From positions 1 through 22,101 of the forward strand of contig JAAZYN010000005.1 of the NCBI GenBank assembly GCA_014239625.1: a stretch of 22,101 nucleotides of DNA, written 5' to 3'. Position numbers and translations under genes: made by a program. This stretch comes from Myxococcales bacterium (lineage in GTDB: Bacteria > Myxococcota_A > UBA9042 > PHBI01 > JAAZYN01). Below, piece by piece: positions 9,515-17,300 of this stretch; position 1 is the first letter of the stretch; every line of letters begins with the position of its first letter. Below the pieces are notes generated by a model. It saw nothing but the letters and a program-made list of their open reading frames with translations, was not told the origin of the DNA and ran no database searches.

Positions 9515-10477
9515 TCAGGAGCCCAGCTGGAACTTGAACGGGATCTTCACCTGGCGTCGGCTCCACTCGAGCTCTGCCGGTGCTTTGGGCACCTTGGAGA
9601 TACTCATGGCCGCTGTGACGGCGGCCTTGTCCAAGATGTCATAGCCCGAGGACCTGCTCAGCTTGGCGCCTACGATCTGACCCTCTGCGTCGATCGTGAT
9701 CGACACCACAGCCCGGCCTTCCATACTGGCTCGGACCGCAGCGCGCGGATATTTGAAGTCCTTGCGCACAGCGCGCGCGACCTTGCGAAGGTACGAGCGG
9801 AGCAGCTTTTTGGTGTCGATCACCGGCGGGACCACCACGGCCTTCGGAGTCGCGGGCTCGCTGCCAAGCCCGTCTCCGGTCCCCTGGGGATCGCCAGCCA
9901 CCTTGGGAGGTGGCGGTCCGTCGCCCACAGCGCCTTGCCCCGCCTTTTCGAGGGCGCTCGGTGTGGGCCCATCGGGGGCTGGCGCGTCGGACTTGGACAG
10001 GATCCGCTGAGCGCGACCATCCGGCGCCTTGTCGGCGGTTCGTCGTCGTCTGACCTTGCGCTTGCGGAGGGTCTTTCGCGGAGGCGTCGTCTTGACGACC
10101 TTTGGTTTGGGCTCCGGGGTCGGCGCGAGCTGCGGCTCGGGCTTGGCTTCGACCACCTTGGGGGCCACGATCGGTTCGACCTTGGGGAGAGCTGCCTTGG
10201 GCGTCTCAAAGTCAGAGAGCTTCACCGCCACGTTCACGATCGGCGCCGCGCTGGACACAGGCTGTTGGTATCGCGCGTCGGCGTCCAGCATCTGCGCCCC
10301 GAAGTACACCATCGGCGCGATGATGATGAGGTGCAGGAGAGCTGACGCAAGCGTCGACAGCGCCCACATGTCGCTCGCTTCCGAGCGGGAGGGCATCCGC
10401 TTGACTCGCGGCTGGATCAGGGAGGGGTCCGGCTCCTCACGCATCGGAATGGGGAGGCTGTGAAGGTGGGTGGCCAT
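9515..10477 (-). CDS. tonB: TonB energy-transducing protein
   Basis: The protein is 320 residues with a single N-terminal membrane segment (about 38-61), a long Pro/Lys/Arg-rich periplasmic spacer (about 75-215, with PKPKVV and KTLRKRKVRRRR stretches) and a C-terminal TonB domain (about 218-320) containing YPRAAVRASMEGRAVVSITIDAEG. This domain contacts the TonB box of outer-membrane receptors and passes on proton-motive energy from ExbB-ExbD. No exbB or exbD is present in the window, so the partners must lie elsewhere. The ATG at 10477 has only a weak upstream AAGG. A cytoplasmic tail of about 37 residues before the membrane segment is longer than usual. Fur-like boxes upstream suggest iron repression. 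It lies 125 bases downstream of the receptor gene, with its own likely promoter. Confidence 0.92.
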   Translation of the reverse strand: MATHLHSLPIPMREEPDPSLIQPRVKRMPSRSEASDMWALSTLASALLHLIIIAPMVYFGAQMLDADARYQQPVSSAAPIVNVAVKLSDFETPKAALPKVEPIVAPKVVEAKPEPQLAPTPEPKPKVVKTTPPRKTLRKRKVRRRRTADKAPDGRAQRILSKSDAPAPDGPTPSALEKAGQGAVGDGPPPPKVAGDPQGTGDGLGSEPATPKAVVVPPVIDTKKLLRSYLRKVARAVRKDFKYPRAAVRASMEGRAVVSITIDAEGQIVGAKLSRSSGYDILDKAAVTAAMSISKVPKAPAELEWSRRQVKIPFKFQLGS

Positions 10478-10495
10478 GCGGAGGGGACCTTAAAT

Positions 10496-10508
10496 GATAA
10501 TGCTTCTC
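10496..10508. promoter_or_regulatory. Second Fur-like site upstream of tonB
   Basis: GATAATGCTTCTC matches 11 of 13 positions of the Fur core GATAATGATTATC. It lies between the stronger site and the tonB start, about 26 bases away centre to centre, as in paired Fur operators. Confidence 0.5.
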
Positions 10509-10518
10509 AAGTTCAACC

Positions 10519-10537
10519 GAAAATGAGAGTCATTATC
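10519..10537. promoter_or_regulatory. Fur box upstream of tonB
   Basis: GAAAATGAGAGTCATTATC matches the classical 19-bp iron box GATAATGATAATCATTATC at 16 of 19 positions. It lies 42-60 bases before the tonB start, in an AT-rich patch that stands out from the GC-rich surroundings. Iron-loaded Fur binding here would block tonB transcription. Confidence 0.75.
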
Positions 10538-10602
10538 AATAAAGATCCAAAACCCCCTGTCGCGGCGGCGCAGTCCGTGTGTGCAAGGCCCGCCGCTGCT
10601 CG

Positions 10603-12996
10603 TCAGTAGTCGAACTTCAGCCCCAACTGCGCCGAAAGCGGTCGGTTCGGGCGCGCGCCGTAGGGGCGCCGCGAGACGATGTCTTCGCGGACGAAGAGGT
10701 TCTCGAACTTCGTGTAGATCTGAAGCCACTCCAGCACCTGGACACGAGCGAAGGCGCTGAAGCTGACGCGGAGGTCGGTCATCGGGGCGTCATCGTCGCT
10801 TCCGGCGGCCTCGCGCATGGGGCTGATCATGTTCAGGTTCAGCGTCAGATCCCAACGCTCCATCGCCGCGCCCATCGACAGCGACGCCGCATGCTCGGGG
10901 ACATACGGCATGGCGTCACCGACCCGCACCTTTCCAAATTGCGGATTCACCGACGTGAAGTCGGTCTGAAACGCCGTGTGCGTATAGGTGTACGCGAGCT
11001 TCAACGGGACGCGCACCGGTCCGACCTCGAAGGTGTGCGCGGCGACCAGCTCGACCCCCATGACGTCTACCTCGCCAGCGTTGAACTGGCTGTCGAGGAG
11101 GTCCGGATCGCACCCCGACGAGAATGAGCACTGACCATTGAGGTTGCTGTAGTCATTGAAGAAGAAGATCCCCTCCAGGAGAGTGCCCGTCTTCGGGTCA
11201 CCGTAGCGAAGGCCAGCCTCCCAGTTGAGCGACGTCTCCGGCTGCACGTCGTCCGGTTGGCCTGGCGCCACCGGAGCGAAGCCCTGATGCACGCCGAACA
11301 CGACGCCGAAGCCGTCGAGGACCTCATAGTGGGCGCCGATGCCTCCCAGCACGGTGTCGGTGGCGTTGGTCAGCGCGATGTCACTGCTCGTGTCGCTCAG
11401 GCTGGTGACGATGGACTCCAGCCGTATCCCGGGCGTCAGCGTCAGGTTCTTCCAGCGAAAGCCGTAACGAAGGTAGGCCGCAAAGGCGTCTCCATGGCCG
11501 CGGTTATCGAGCACCGCGAAGCCGTCCCCCTCGCGCACCAGCCGGCGGCTCTCCATGCGGTAGTAGAAGCCGTCGTGGTCCCGCACGATGGAGTCAGCGT
11601 GGACTCGCAGCCCCGCCTCGAGCTCGTGGCGGAAGTCGCCCTGGGCGAAGGTCGCGGCGATCGTGAGCTGGCCCCCCATGGACGCGAAGCTGCGCCCGTT
11701 GTTGGTGAGCAGGAGCTGCTCGTCTTCGGTGCTGCCGTCGTCGGCCCCGGTCAGGATGTTGTAGAAGACCGCGTTGCTGCCCGCCGCGGGGTTGTCGAGG
11801 ACCGCCGAGAGGCTCGGCCCATCCCTAAAGCCCGTGACCTTGAGCCAGTCGCGGTGAAAGTCGTGCCGATAAAAGGTCGCCTTGAGATCCACACCCCAAT
11901 AGAGCGTGTCGCCGCGGTCGGCCGGTTTGACGCTGGCGAGATCCTCCAGGTTTCCGACCTGGAAGCTGTAATCGGCCTGCGCAGAGGTCCGCATCCAATC
12001 CATCTCGTCGAGATGACTCGCCGCGTAGCGCCGGTATGTGCTCTCGCGGAAGTCGCTGTCGGACAACCCTAAATAGGTCTCCTGGGAGTTCTCGCGAGAC
12101 CAGGTAAATTTGGCGTCCAGCGTGTGCACCGCCTCCGCGTCCAGGTCGCTGTGGAGTCGCGCCTTCGCCGAGACCTCCGTGCGCGAAAAGCCGGTGTCGG
12201 CGTCGACCTCGCCGTCGACGTCCTTGAAGCCGTTTGTCTGAACATGGGTGCCCTCGATCAGGAAGCCAAAGCCCGCCGCGCCGTCGAAAAAGAAGGTCGT
12301 CCCGCCGAAGGCATGGGCCTTGAAGTACAGGTCCGTGCCGAAGGCGACATCGGCACCCAACACCGGCTTGTAGGGGACCGGCCGGCTGATGAGGTTGATG
12401 GCGCCGCCCACGGTCTTGGGCCCGTATTGAATCGCCGCGGGGCCCTTGAAGACGTCCAGACCGACCATGCGGGTCATCAAGGGGAAATAGTATGCCGCTG
12501 GGGCCGCGTACGGGGCGGGTCCAAAGAGGACGCCGTCCTCCATGAGGGTGATCTTCTTGGAGCGCTCGCTGGAGGTGCCTCGGATGCCGATATTTGGGCG
12601 CAGGCCGTAGCCATCCTCGCCCCGGGATTGAACGCTGGGGACCGCCGCGAGGACCTGGCCGGGGTCGTCGAATTCGGTCTTCTCGAGCTCGTCCTGGGAG
12701 ACCGTCTGTACCGAGCCGCCCTTGCGCAGGAGCCGCTCGCGCTTGGCCTCGATAGTCACCGCGCGGCGCAGCTTGTAGCCCTTGCGCTTGCGCTCGCCCT
12801 TGGCCTTGTCCGTCTCGTCCTCGCCGTCCTCTGGGACGATGTCATCGTCTTCCGGTGCGATGAGGTCGTCGTCATCGTCGTCGGGCGCCTCCACAGGCTT
12901 CGGTGCGGGTCGCTTGGTGGGAGGTTCGCCCGCCAGGGTCGTGGGTGCGGCCACAATCAGCGCGAGCAGAGCCGACAGCGTCGTCCTGTGGGTCAT
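10603..12996 (-). CDS. TonB-dependent outer-membrane receptor, FecA-like
   Basis: The protein is 797 residues from an ATG at 12996 that overlaps the stop of the carboxylase-like gene (ATGA). A signal peptide covers about 1-23. Next comes an unusual charged stretch: an acidic run with DDDDDD at 39-44 and further Asp/Glu to about 62, then a basic run to about 78. RRAVTIEA (78-84) may be the TonB box. The plug domain (about 93-210) contains PNIGIRG, LMEDGV and QYGPKTVGGAINLISRPVP (190-208). The rest is a 22-strand type barrel ending in aromatic FDY. The plug resembles ferric dicitrate receptors, so a ferric chelate is a reasonable substrate; this is inference. It is the last gene of a four-gene unit under the Fur box at 17179. 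Confidence 0.93.
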   Translation of the reverse strand: MTHRTTLSALLALIVAAPTTLAGEPPTKRPAPKPVEAPDDDDDDLIAPEDDDIVPEDGEDETDKAKGERKRKGYKLRRAVTIEAKRERLLRKGGSVQTVSQDELEKTEFDDPGQVLAAVPSVQSRGEDGYGLRPNIGIRGTSSERSKKITLMEDGVLFGPAPYAAPAAYYFPLMTRMVGLDVFKGPAAIQYGPKTVGGAINLISRPVPYKPVLGADVAFGTDLYFKAHAFGGTTFFFDGAAGFGFLIEGTHVQTNGFKDVDGEVDADTGFSRTEVSAKARLHSDLDAEAVHTLDAKFTWSRENSQETYLGLSDSDFRESTYRRYAASHLDEMDWMRTSAQADYSFQVGNLEDLASVKPADRGDTLYWGVDLKATFYRHDFHRDWLKVTGFRDGPSLSAVLDNPAAGSNAVFYNILTGADDGSTEDEQLLLTNNGRSFASMGGQLTIAATFAQGDFRHELEAGLRVHADSIVRDHDGFYYRMESRRLVREGDGFAVLDNRGHGDAFAAYLRYGFRWKNLTLTPGIRLESIVTSLSDTSSDIALTNATDTVLGGIGAHYEVLDGFGVVFGVHQGFAPVAPGQPDDVQPETSLNWEAGLRYGDPKTGTLLEGIFFFNDYSNLNGQCSFSSGCDPDLLDSQFNAGEVDVMGVELVAAHTFEVGPVRVPLKLAYTYTHTAFQTDFTSVNPQFGKVRVGDAMPYVPEHAASLSMGAAMERWDLTLNLNMISPMREAAGSDDDAPMTDLRVSFSAFARVQVLEWLQIYTKFENLFVREDIVSRRPYGARPNRPLSAQLGLKFDY

Positions 12997-14444
12997 CGTG
13001 GCGTCTCGCTTTTCTTGGCCGCGGCCAGATCTGCCAGGCGTCTGGCGGGTCGCAGCTGCGGTGGCGCCTCCGTGGGGCCAGGGAGGATCCACGCGGCCGG
13101 GGCGATCCCGTCGTCGACCCGGGCGAGGTCGACCGACGGATCGATCAGGTGCGTCGCGCGCCGCCCGTTCAGCGAGGCGAGGGCGTCCACACGCACCTCG
13201 ACGTCGGGGTAGCCGTCGGCGCGATACGCGTCGCGGATGAGGTGCGCGAGCTGCAGGATCAAGTCCGGCTGTCCGGACATCTCCCGCTCTTGATGCTCGG
13301 TCAGGTAACGGCTCGGTTGCACCCGTCGCTCGCGTTCGGTGGCCGCCGTCTTGACGCGGTAGCTGACGACGCCGTTCTTTTCGCGCACGACCACCCGCCA
13401 GGACCAGCGCATGCCCTGCTCGTGCCACAGCACATCCCCACCGTACAGCTGAGCGCGGAGCGGCATGGCCACCTGGACGGCGCACCACACGGCCACGGCG
13501 ATGGCCCCGAGGCGTGCCCACCCGACGCAGCGGGGGGGCGCCGTCCGTGCAGGCTCGGGGGGCGCCGCGGCGGCCTCGAACGCCGCAGGCCCACCCACCA
13601 GGGCGCGAGCACGTCGGCCCAGCCGGCGGGGCCAATCGGGGTCGAGAAAGACCGTGGCGGCGCTCGCCATGATGACCGGGAAGAGCCCGATGTTGAGCAG
13701 GGCACCCACCGTCACGTGAAAGAGGAGCAGGAGCCCGTAGGCCCACATCCGGGTGCGGCGCCAGAGCAGCAGCGGGACGATCAGCAGATCGTGGAGAAAG
13801 CCCGCCCAGCTGAAGGCGTAAGCGACCCAGAGCTGGTCCAGCAGTCCGCCGATGAGGGGGGTGTCGGTCCGCGCGCTCAGCCAGATGTTGAGGGGCTGCG
13901 CGTGCAGCAGCCAGTCGCCGGTGGCCTTCGCGAGGCCCGCGTAGACGTAGACCGTCCCCACCTGAAACATCAGCAGCCACACTACCCAGGCGGGCAGCCG
14001 CGCACGGGCCCAGCCGGTGCCGCGCCGCCAGGCGTCCACCGACGCGTACCGGTGGAGGGGGAGGAACGCCATGAGGAAGGCGAGCAGGCTGAGCAGATAA
14101 TAGTGATTGAGGTAGTTGGTGACGTCGATCAGCTCGACGTAGGTGAAGGTCACGAACAGCAGGACGGTGGCCACCCGGTAGAAGGCCCCCGCGGCGACCA
14201 TCAAACCGAGAAGGCCGATGGCCCACAACAGCATCGTCATGGCCCAGCCGGGCAGGGGGCGTACCCACTCAAAGCCCCAGTAGCTGAAGAACACGTCCGG
14301 CTGGACGAAGAAACGCTCGACCCATCCGTTGGCCAAAAAGCGGAACGCCGACAGGGCGAAGACCAGACCGATCATTATCCGGAACGCCGCCAACCCGGCC
14401 GCGTCCACACGCTGGTGGGCCCCGGTCCACACCCGGTTCAGCAT
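12993..14444 (-). CDS. Vitamin K-dependent gamma-carboxylase homologue (HTTM family)
   Basis: The protein is 483 residues. About 280 N-terminal residues hold several membrane segments (near 20-38, 67-105, 115-130, 150-172, 210-228, 233-263), followed by a soluble C-terminal domain. From memory of the human enzyme, corresponding segments can be aligned. YLNHYYLLSLLAF (111-123) matches the region with His160. VYVYAGLAKATGDW (165-178) matches the AGVKKLDADW region, with Lys173 at the place of catalytic Lys218. IGLFPVIMAS and DPDWPRR (268-274) match further on, and LNGRRATHLIDPSVDL (425-440) matches the lumenal domain. The human enzyme carboxylates Glu to Gla with reduced vitamin K. Whether this one does is unknown. 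It overlaps the genes on both sides, by one base with the imelysin gene and by four with the receptor, so it is co-translated with iron genes. Confidence 0.85.
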   Translation of the reverse strand: MLNRVWTGAHQRVDAAGLAAFRIMIGLVFALSAFRFLANGWVERFFVQPDVFFSYWGFEWVRPLPGWAMTMLLWAIGLLGLMVAAGAFYRVATVLLFVTFTYVELIDVTNYLNHYYLLSLLAFLMAFLPLHRYASVDAWRRGTGWARARLPAWVVWLLMFQVGTVYVYAGLAKATGDWLLHAQPLNIWLSARTDTPLIGGLLDQLWVAYAFSWAGFLHDLLIVPLLLWRRTRMWAYGLLLLFHVTVGALLNIGLFPVIMASAATVFLDPDWPRRLGRRARALVGGPAAFEAAAAPPEPARTAPPRCVGWARLGAIAVAVWCAVQVAMPLRAQLYGGDVLWHEQGMRWSWRVVVREKNGVVSYRVKTAATERERRVQPSRYLTEHQEREMSGQPDLILQLAHLIRDAYRADGYPDVEVRVDALASLNGRRATHLIDPSVDLARVDDGIAPAAWILPGPTEAPPQLRPARRLADLAAAKKSETPR

Positions 14445-15652
14445 CAGTCGTTGTCTCCCTCGGCCCGCTGCGGCAGCTCCAGGTCCAACACGCTCAAGAC
14501 CTCGGTGCGGAAGGTCTGGATCGGGATGCGCACGACGTCGTAGGCCGCCAGGACCGACTGCGGCGCGTTGGTCACCGCCTCCAAAAGCGTGCCCTGGAGG
14601 TCCTGCACCGCCGCCGCCGCTGCGATGAGCTCGGCGTCCAGGCGGGTCGCGAGCTCACCCTGTCCCATGCTCTCGAGCAGGTCGTCGAGTCCGACCGTGG
14701 CCCCGTCCGGATCTCCGCCCGCGAAGATACGCCGGAACCCCTCCAGGTTGGCCACGATGTGCTCCTTGCTCAGACCGGCATACAGGGACTCACGGTCCTG
14801 CGGGCAGGCGTCCGCGGCGCAGTCGATGAGGCCAGCGGGCACGGCGAGCTTCATGTCTTTGGTCTCTTGCTCCACGTAGAACATCGCGTCGCTCAGCGCG
14901 TTCAGGCCCTCCTGTGCGGTGGCGTAGACCGAGGTGTCTTGGCCGGCGTTGGCGAACCTGTCCCGGAAGCTGCCGCTGTTGGCGGGGTCCCACGCCTGCC
15001 AGAGCTGTGTCGCCGACCGCAGCAGGTCGGCAGCCACCGCCATGGCGTGGCTGGCCCGGCGTTGGACGACCGCGGCCTGGTCGCCGATGGCCTCCCATTC
15101 GCCCTCCGTCGCGAACGTAGAGCCGGTGCTGCAGGTGTGTCCGGCGTCGTCATTGAAGAGCAGGTACTCCAGCGCGTCCAGGCCCCGGACGTTGGGTAGC
15201 GCGATCTGCAGGGCCGCTGAGTCGGCGTAGCCCTCCCGGGCCGTCTCCTGGTCGACCCGGCAGGTGTTGACGACGGGCCATGAGTAGATGGCGTCGCGCA
15301 AGCTCTCGCCTCCCGCCACCACCCCCATCAAGCCGGCCGGACCTACCTGGAGCAGCTCCAGCTGCTGCCACGACGTGATGGTCGCGATCCAGCGAGCGCG
15401 GGACGCCTCGAGGTTGTCCGCGGTCGGGCTGCCGGCGTAGGCGGTGACGGCGACGTGGAGCTCCTCAGCTGAGGCAACGAACTGCTGCGCCAGGGGGATG
15501 ATGACGTGGTCCGCCACGCTGGCCAGCACCTCTCGGTGGGCGTCGGCGTTGGCGCCCTCACCTATGGGCGCGTCTTTGCACGCGGGGGTTGCGATGAGGC
15601 CGACGGTCGCGGCGGTCAGCCAGAGGGTTCGAGTCGCTATGAAGATCTTCAC
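14444..15652 (-). CDS. Imelysin-family iron-regulated lipoprotein (IrpA-like)
   Basis: The protein is 402 residues from a GTG at 15652, with AGGAA about 9 bases upstream and 11 bases after the previous stop. A signal ends in the lipobox TPAC (Cys25). Imelysin-type features follow: a helical domain starting HREVLASVADHVIIPLAQQF (39-58), YSWPVVNTCRVDQ (123-135) and RGLDALEYLLF (156-166). The last matches the family GxHxxE motif except that Asp replaces His. A second helical half runs to the end, as in the duplicated imelysin fold. Imelysin proteins (IrpA, ICMP, EfeO M75 domain) are periplasmic or surface proteins tied to iron uptake; peptidase activity has been doubted. It probably binds iron or ligand at the envelope. 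Its stop overlaps the next start (TGATG). Confidence 0.88.
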   Translation of the reverse strand: MKIFIATRTLWLTAATVGLIATPACKDAPIGEGANADAHREVLASVADHVIIPLAQQFVASAEELHVAVTAYAGSPTADNLEASRARWIATITSWQQLELLQVGPAGLMGVVAGGESLRDAIYSWPVVNTCRVDQETAREGYADSAALQIALPNVRGLDALEYLLFNDDAGHTCSTGSTFATEGEWEAIGDQAAVVQRRASHAMAVAADLLRSATQLWQAWDPANSGSFRDRFANAGQDTSVYATAQEGLNALSDAMFYVEQETKDMKLAVPAGLIDCAADACPQDRESLYAGLSKEHIVANLEGFRRIFAGGDPDGATVGLDDLLESMGQGELATRLDAELIAAAAAVQDLQGTLLEAVTNAPQSVLAAYDVVRIPIQTFRTEVLSVLDLELPQRAEGDND

Positions 15653-15663
15653 GGTCGCGGTTC

Positions 15664-17142
15664 CTACCAGCCACCAGCGCCGTCGTCATCGCCTTTGAGG
15701 TCGAGCGGGAAGCCGTAGGCTGTCATGAAGACATCCCGGGCCGACCGCAGGGCGCTCTTGTAGGCATCGACGTCGGCGTCAGCGGCGCTCGGGTGGATGG
15801 GTCTGTCACCGATGGCCTGCTGAATCTCCGCGTGCTGGGCGTCCGACAGGCGTGATCGCGGATTGAACTGGAGCCCGATGGACAAGCCCTTGAGCTCCGA
15901 CCAGCGCCTGGCGTAGTCGATGAAGCTGTAGCTGCCGCCAAAGCTGCTGATGTCGGCCAACACCGCGTTGATAGAGTGCACGCAGGTGGCGGCGATGGCT
16001 CCTTCCCAGGCGACCACCGCGCGGTCGCGCTGGGCCTCCAGCGCCGCCAGCTGCTCAGGCGACAGCGGGGCGCCCGCGGCGGACGCGATGATCGCTCGAC
16101 CGGTGGCGAAGGCGCGCCAGGCGTCCGCGGTGAAGTCGGTGGGCGCCGTGGAGCCGGCCGCCCCGCGGTCACGTTTGGCGGCGTTGGTGCTGGCGCCGAA
16201 GTTGTACTCCGCGGTCAGGCTTATGGCGCCGTCGCCGTCGGTGTCGTGATACCCCTGCCAGTCATCGCGGCCGCCCTCGCGGGCCAGCTCATCGTCGCTG
16301 TACAGCGCGTAGTCTCGGGCCCCGCCGAAGTAGCCCCAGGCCTCGTCCCAGGCGTGCTCGAGCTTGGTGTATGGCCTGTCGCCGTCGCGCTCTTGCCCAG
16401 CGAGCAGTCCCTTGCCGTCCCGATCGGAGTCCAGGTAGTCGTCGGTGCCCTGCGAGTAATTCACGGCCATCAGGAGGAGCTTCTGCGTCAGCTGCTGAAG
16501 GTCCAGGCCCTCGGGTGTCACGTGGACCGGCAGCGGGGCTCCCGACGGCGCGGCGTCCACCACGCCGTCGGCGCGCGCTGCGGTTCGAGCCGCGAGCGTG
16601 CGCAGGAAGGCCTCGAGCAGACCGGCGGGGCTGGTGATCGTGCCTCCGTTGCTGGCGATGCTCGCGTCACTCCAGCCGGTGAAGTCACCCCCGTCCCAGT
16701 CTCTGTGATCGGTAGCGTCGTCGTTTCCAGCCAGCTTCGCGCTGAGGTTCTTGCCACTCGAGATGCCGGCATAAGTGGAGTGGACGGTGAGCACCGGGGG
16801 CGTCGTCGTAAGCGCGATGGCGTCAGCGCCGTCGCTGTCGGAGTCGAAGTTCACGAAGTAGTCGAGATAGCCGTAGACCTCTTCCGCAGAGTCAAAGGCC
16901 CAGTCAGGACCGTCGACCGCCGCGGTCAGACCGCCGATCCGGGCGCTCAGGTCGCCGATCAACATCTGGCGAGCGGTCTGCCCGCTGTAGGACACGCTGC
17001 TCTCGTCAGGCGCGAAGCTGGATTCAAAGGTGTAGATGGCAGGGGCCGTCACGCTACCAGCGCCTGCCGTCGAGCTGCCCCGGTCATCGCCGCAGGACGT
17101 CAGCGTGAGCCCCAAAGCGGCAACAACAACGATGACTCTCAT
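15664..17142 (-). CDS. DUF4856 family lipoprotein, imelysin partner
   Basis: The protein is 492 residues from an ATG at 17142 with AAGGAG 7 bases upstream; a longer frame upstream is rejected because this start alone gives a lipoprotein signal (lipobox LTSC, Cys17). Segments such as PAIYTFESSF (34-43), YSGQTARQMLIGDL (52-65), HAWDEAWGYFG (263-273), NFGASTNAAKRD (314-325) and SELKGLSIGLQFNPRS (415-430) fit DUF4856. This family of exported proteins of unknown function is often found beside imelysin and TonB-receptor genes. It has Asp-rich loops: FDSDSDG (99-105), DSDRDG (238-243) and an EF-hand-like DTDGDGAISL (300-309), suggesting calcium binding. It is the first gene of the Fur-controlled unit. 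Confidence 0.82.
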   Translation of the reverse strand: MRVIVVVAALGLTLTSCGDDRGSSTAGAGSVTAPAIYTFESSFAPDESSVSYSGQTARQMLIGDLSARIGGLTAAVDGPDWAFDSAEEVYGYLDYFVNFDSDSDGADAIALTTTPPVLTVHSTYAGISSGKNLSAKLAGNDDATDHRDWDGGDFTGWSDASIASNGGTITSPAGLLEAFLRTLAARTAARADGVVDAAPSGAPLPVHVTPEGLDLQQLTQKLLLMAVNYSQGTDDYLDSDRDGKGLLAGQERDGDRPYTKLEHAWDEAWGYFGGARDYALYSDDELAREGGRDDWQGYHDTDGDGAISLTAEYNFGASTNAAKRDRGAAGSTAPTDFTADAWRAFATGRAIIASAAGAPLSPEQLAALEAQRDRAVVAWEGAIAATCVHSINAVLADISSFGGSYSFIDYARRWSELKGLSIGLQFNPRSRLSDAQHAEIQQAIGDRPIHPSAADADVDAYKSALRSARDVFMTAYGFPLDLKGDDDGAGGW

Positions 17143-17178
17143 GCTTGGACTCCTTCGCGGTAGACACGAACCCGGCCT

Positions 17179-17197
17179 GTTGATAATGATTATCAAC
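17179..17197. promoter_or_regulatory. Fur box between divergent iron units
   Basis: The 19 bases GTTGATAATGATTATCAAC form a perfect palindrome around a central G. They contain the core GATAAT-N-ATTATC with 13 of 13 matches. The site lies 37 bases before the DUF4856 start and about 104 before the fbpA start, so one Fur operator can control both the receptor-imelysin unit and the ABC importer. Confidence 0.9.
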
Positions 17198-17208
17198 TTC
17201 ATAAGCAA
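17180..17208 (-). promoter_or_regulatory. Sigma-70-like promoter of the DUF4856-imelysin unit
   Basis: On the minus strand TTGCTT (17208-17203) and TATCAA (17185-17180) are spaced by 17 bases. The Fur box covers the -10 element and most of the spacer, the usual arrangement for repression. Transcription would begin near 17173, giving a leader of about 30 bases with the AAGGAG site. No equally good plus-strand promoter is seen. Confidence 0.5.
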
Positions 17209-17300
17209 GGTGAAATTCGTTCTCAACAACACTTTTTCTCGCTTGCCGACTCTCCCCTGCTGGCGCAGCATTCGCCCGCTTCACGATACGGAGAACGCTC

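Noticed and set aside
10540..10602. Terminator after the receptor gene (GCGGCG/CGCCGC pairing followed by TTTT)
   Set aside because: The loop is about 20 bases and the T-run lies more than 10 bases from the stem, so it is not a credible intrinsic terminator.
10603..14268. A single 1221-codon minus-strand frame covering the receptor and part of the carboxylase gene
   Set aside because: The frame upstream of 12996 is Arg/Pro-rich and is the shadow of the carboxylase-like gene. The receptor has its own start with a signal peptide at 12996.
17203..17240. A second Fur site near the ATTCGTTCTCA stretch
   Set aside because: It matches the Fur core poorly and has no palindrome.
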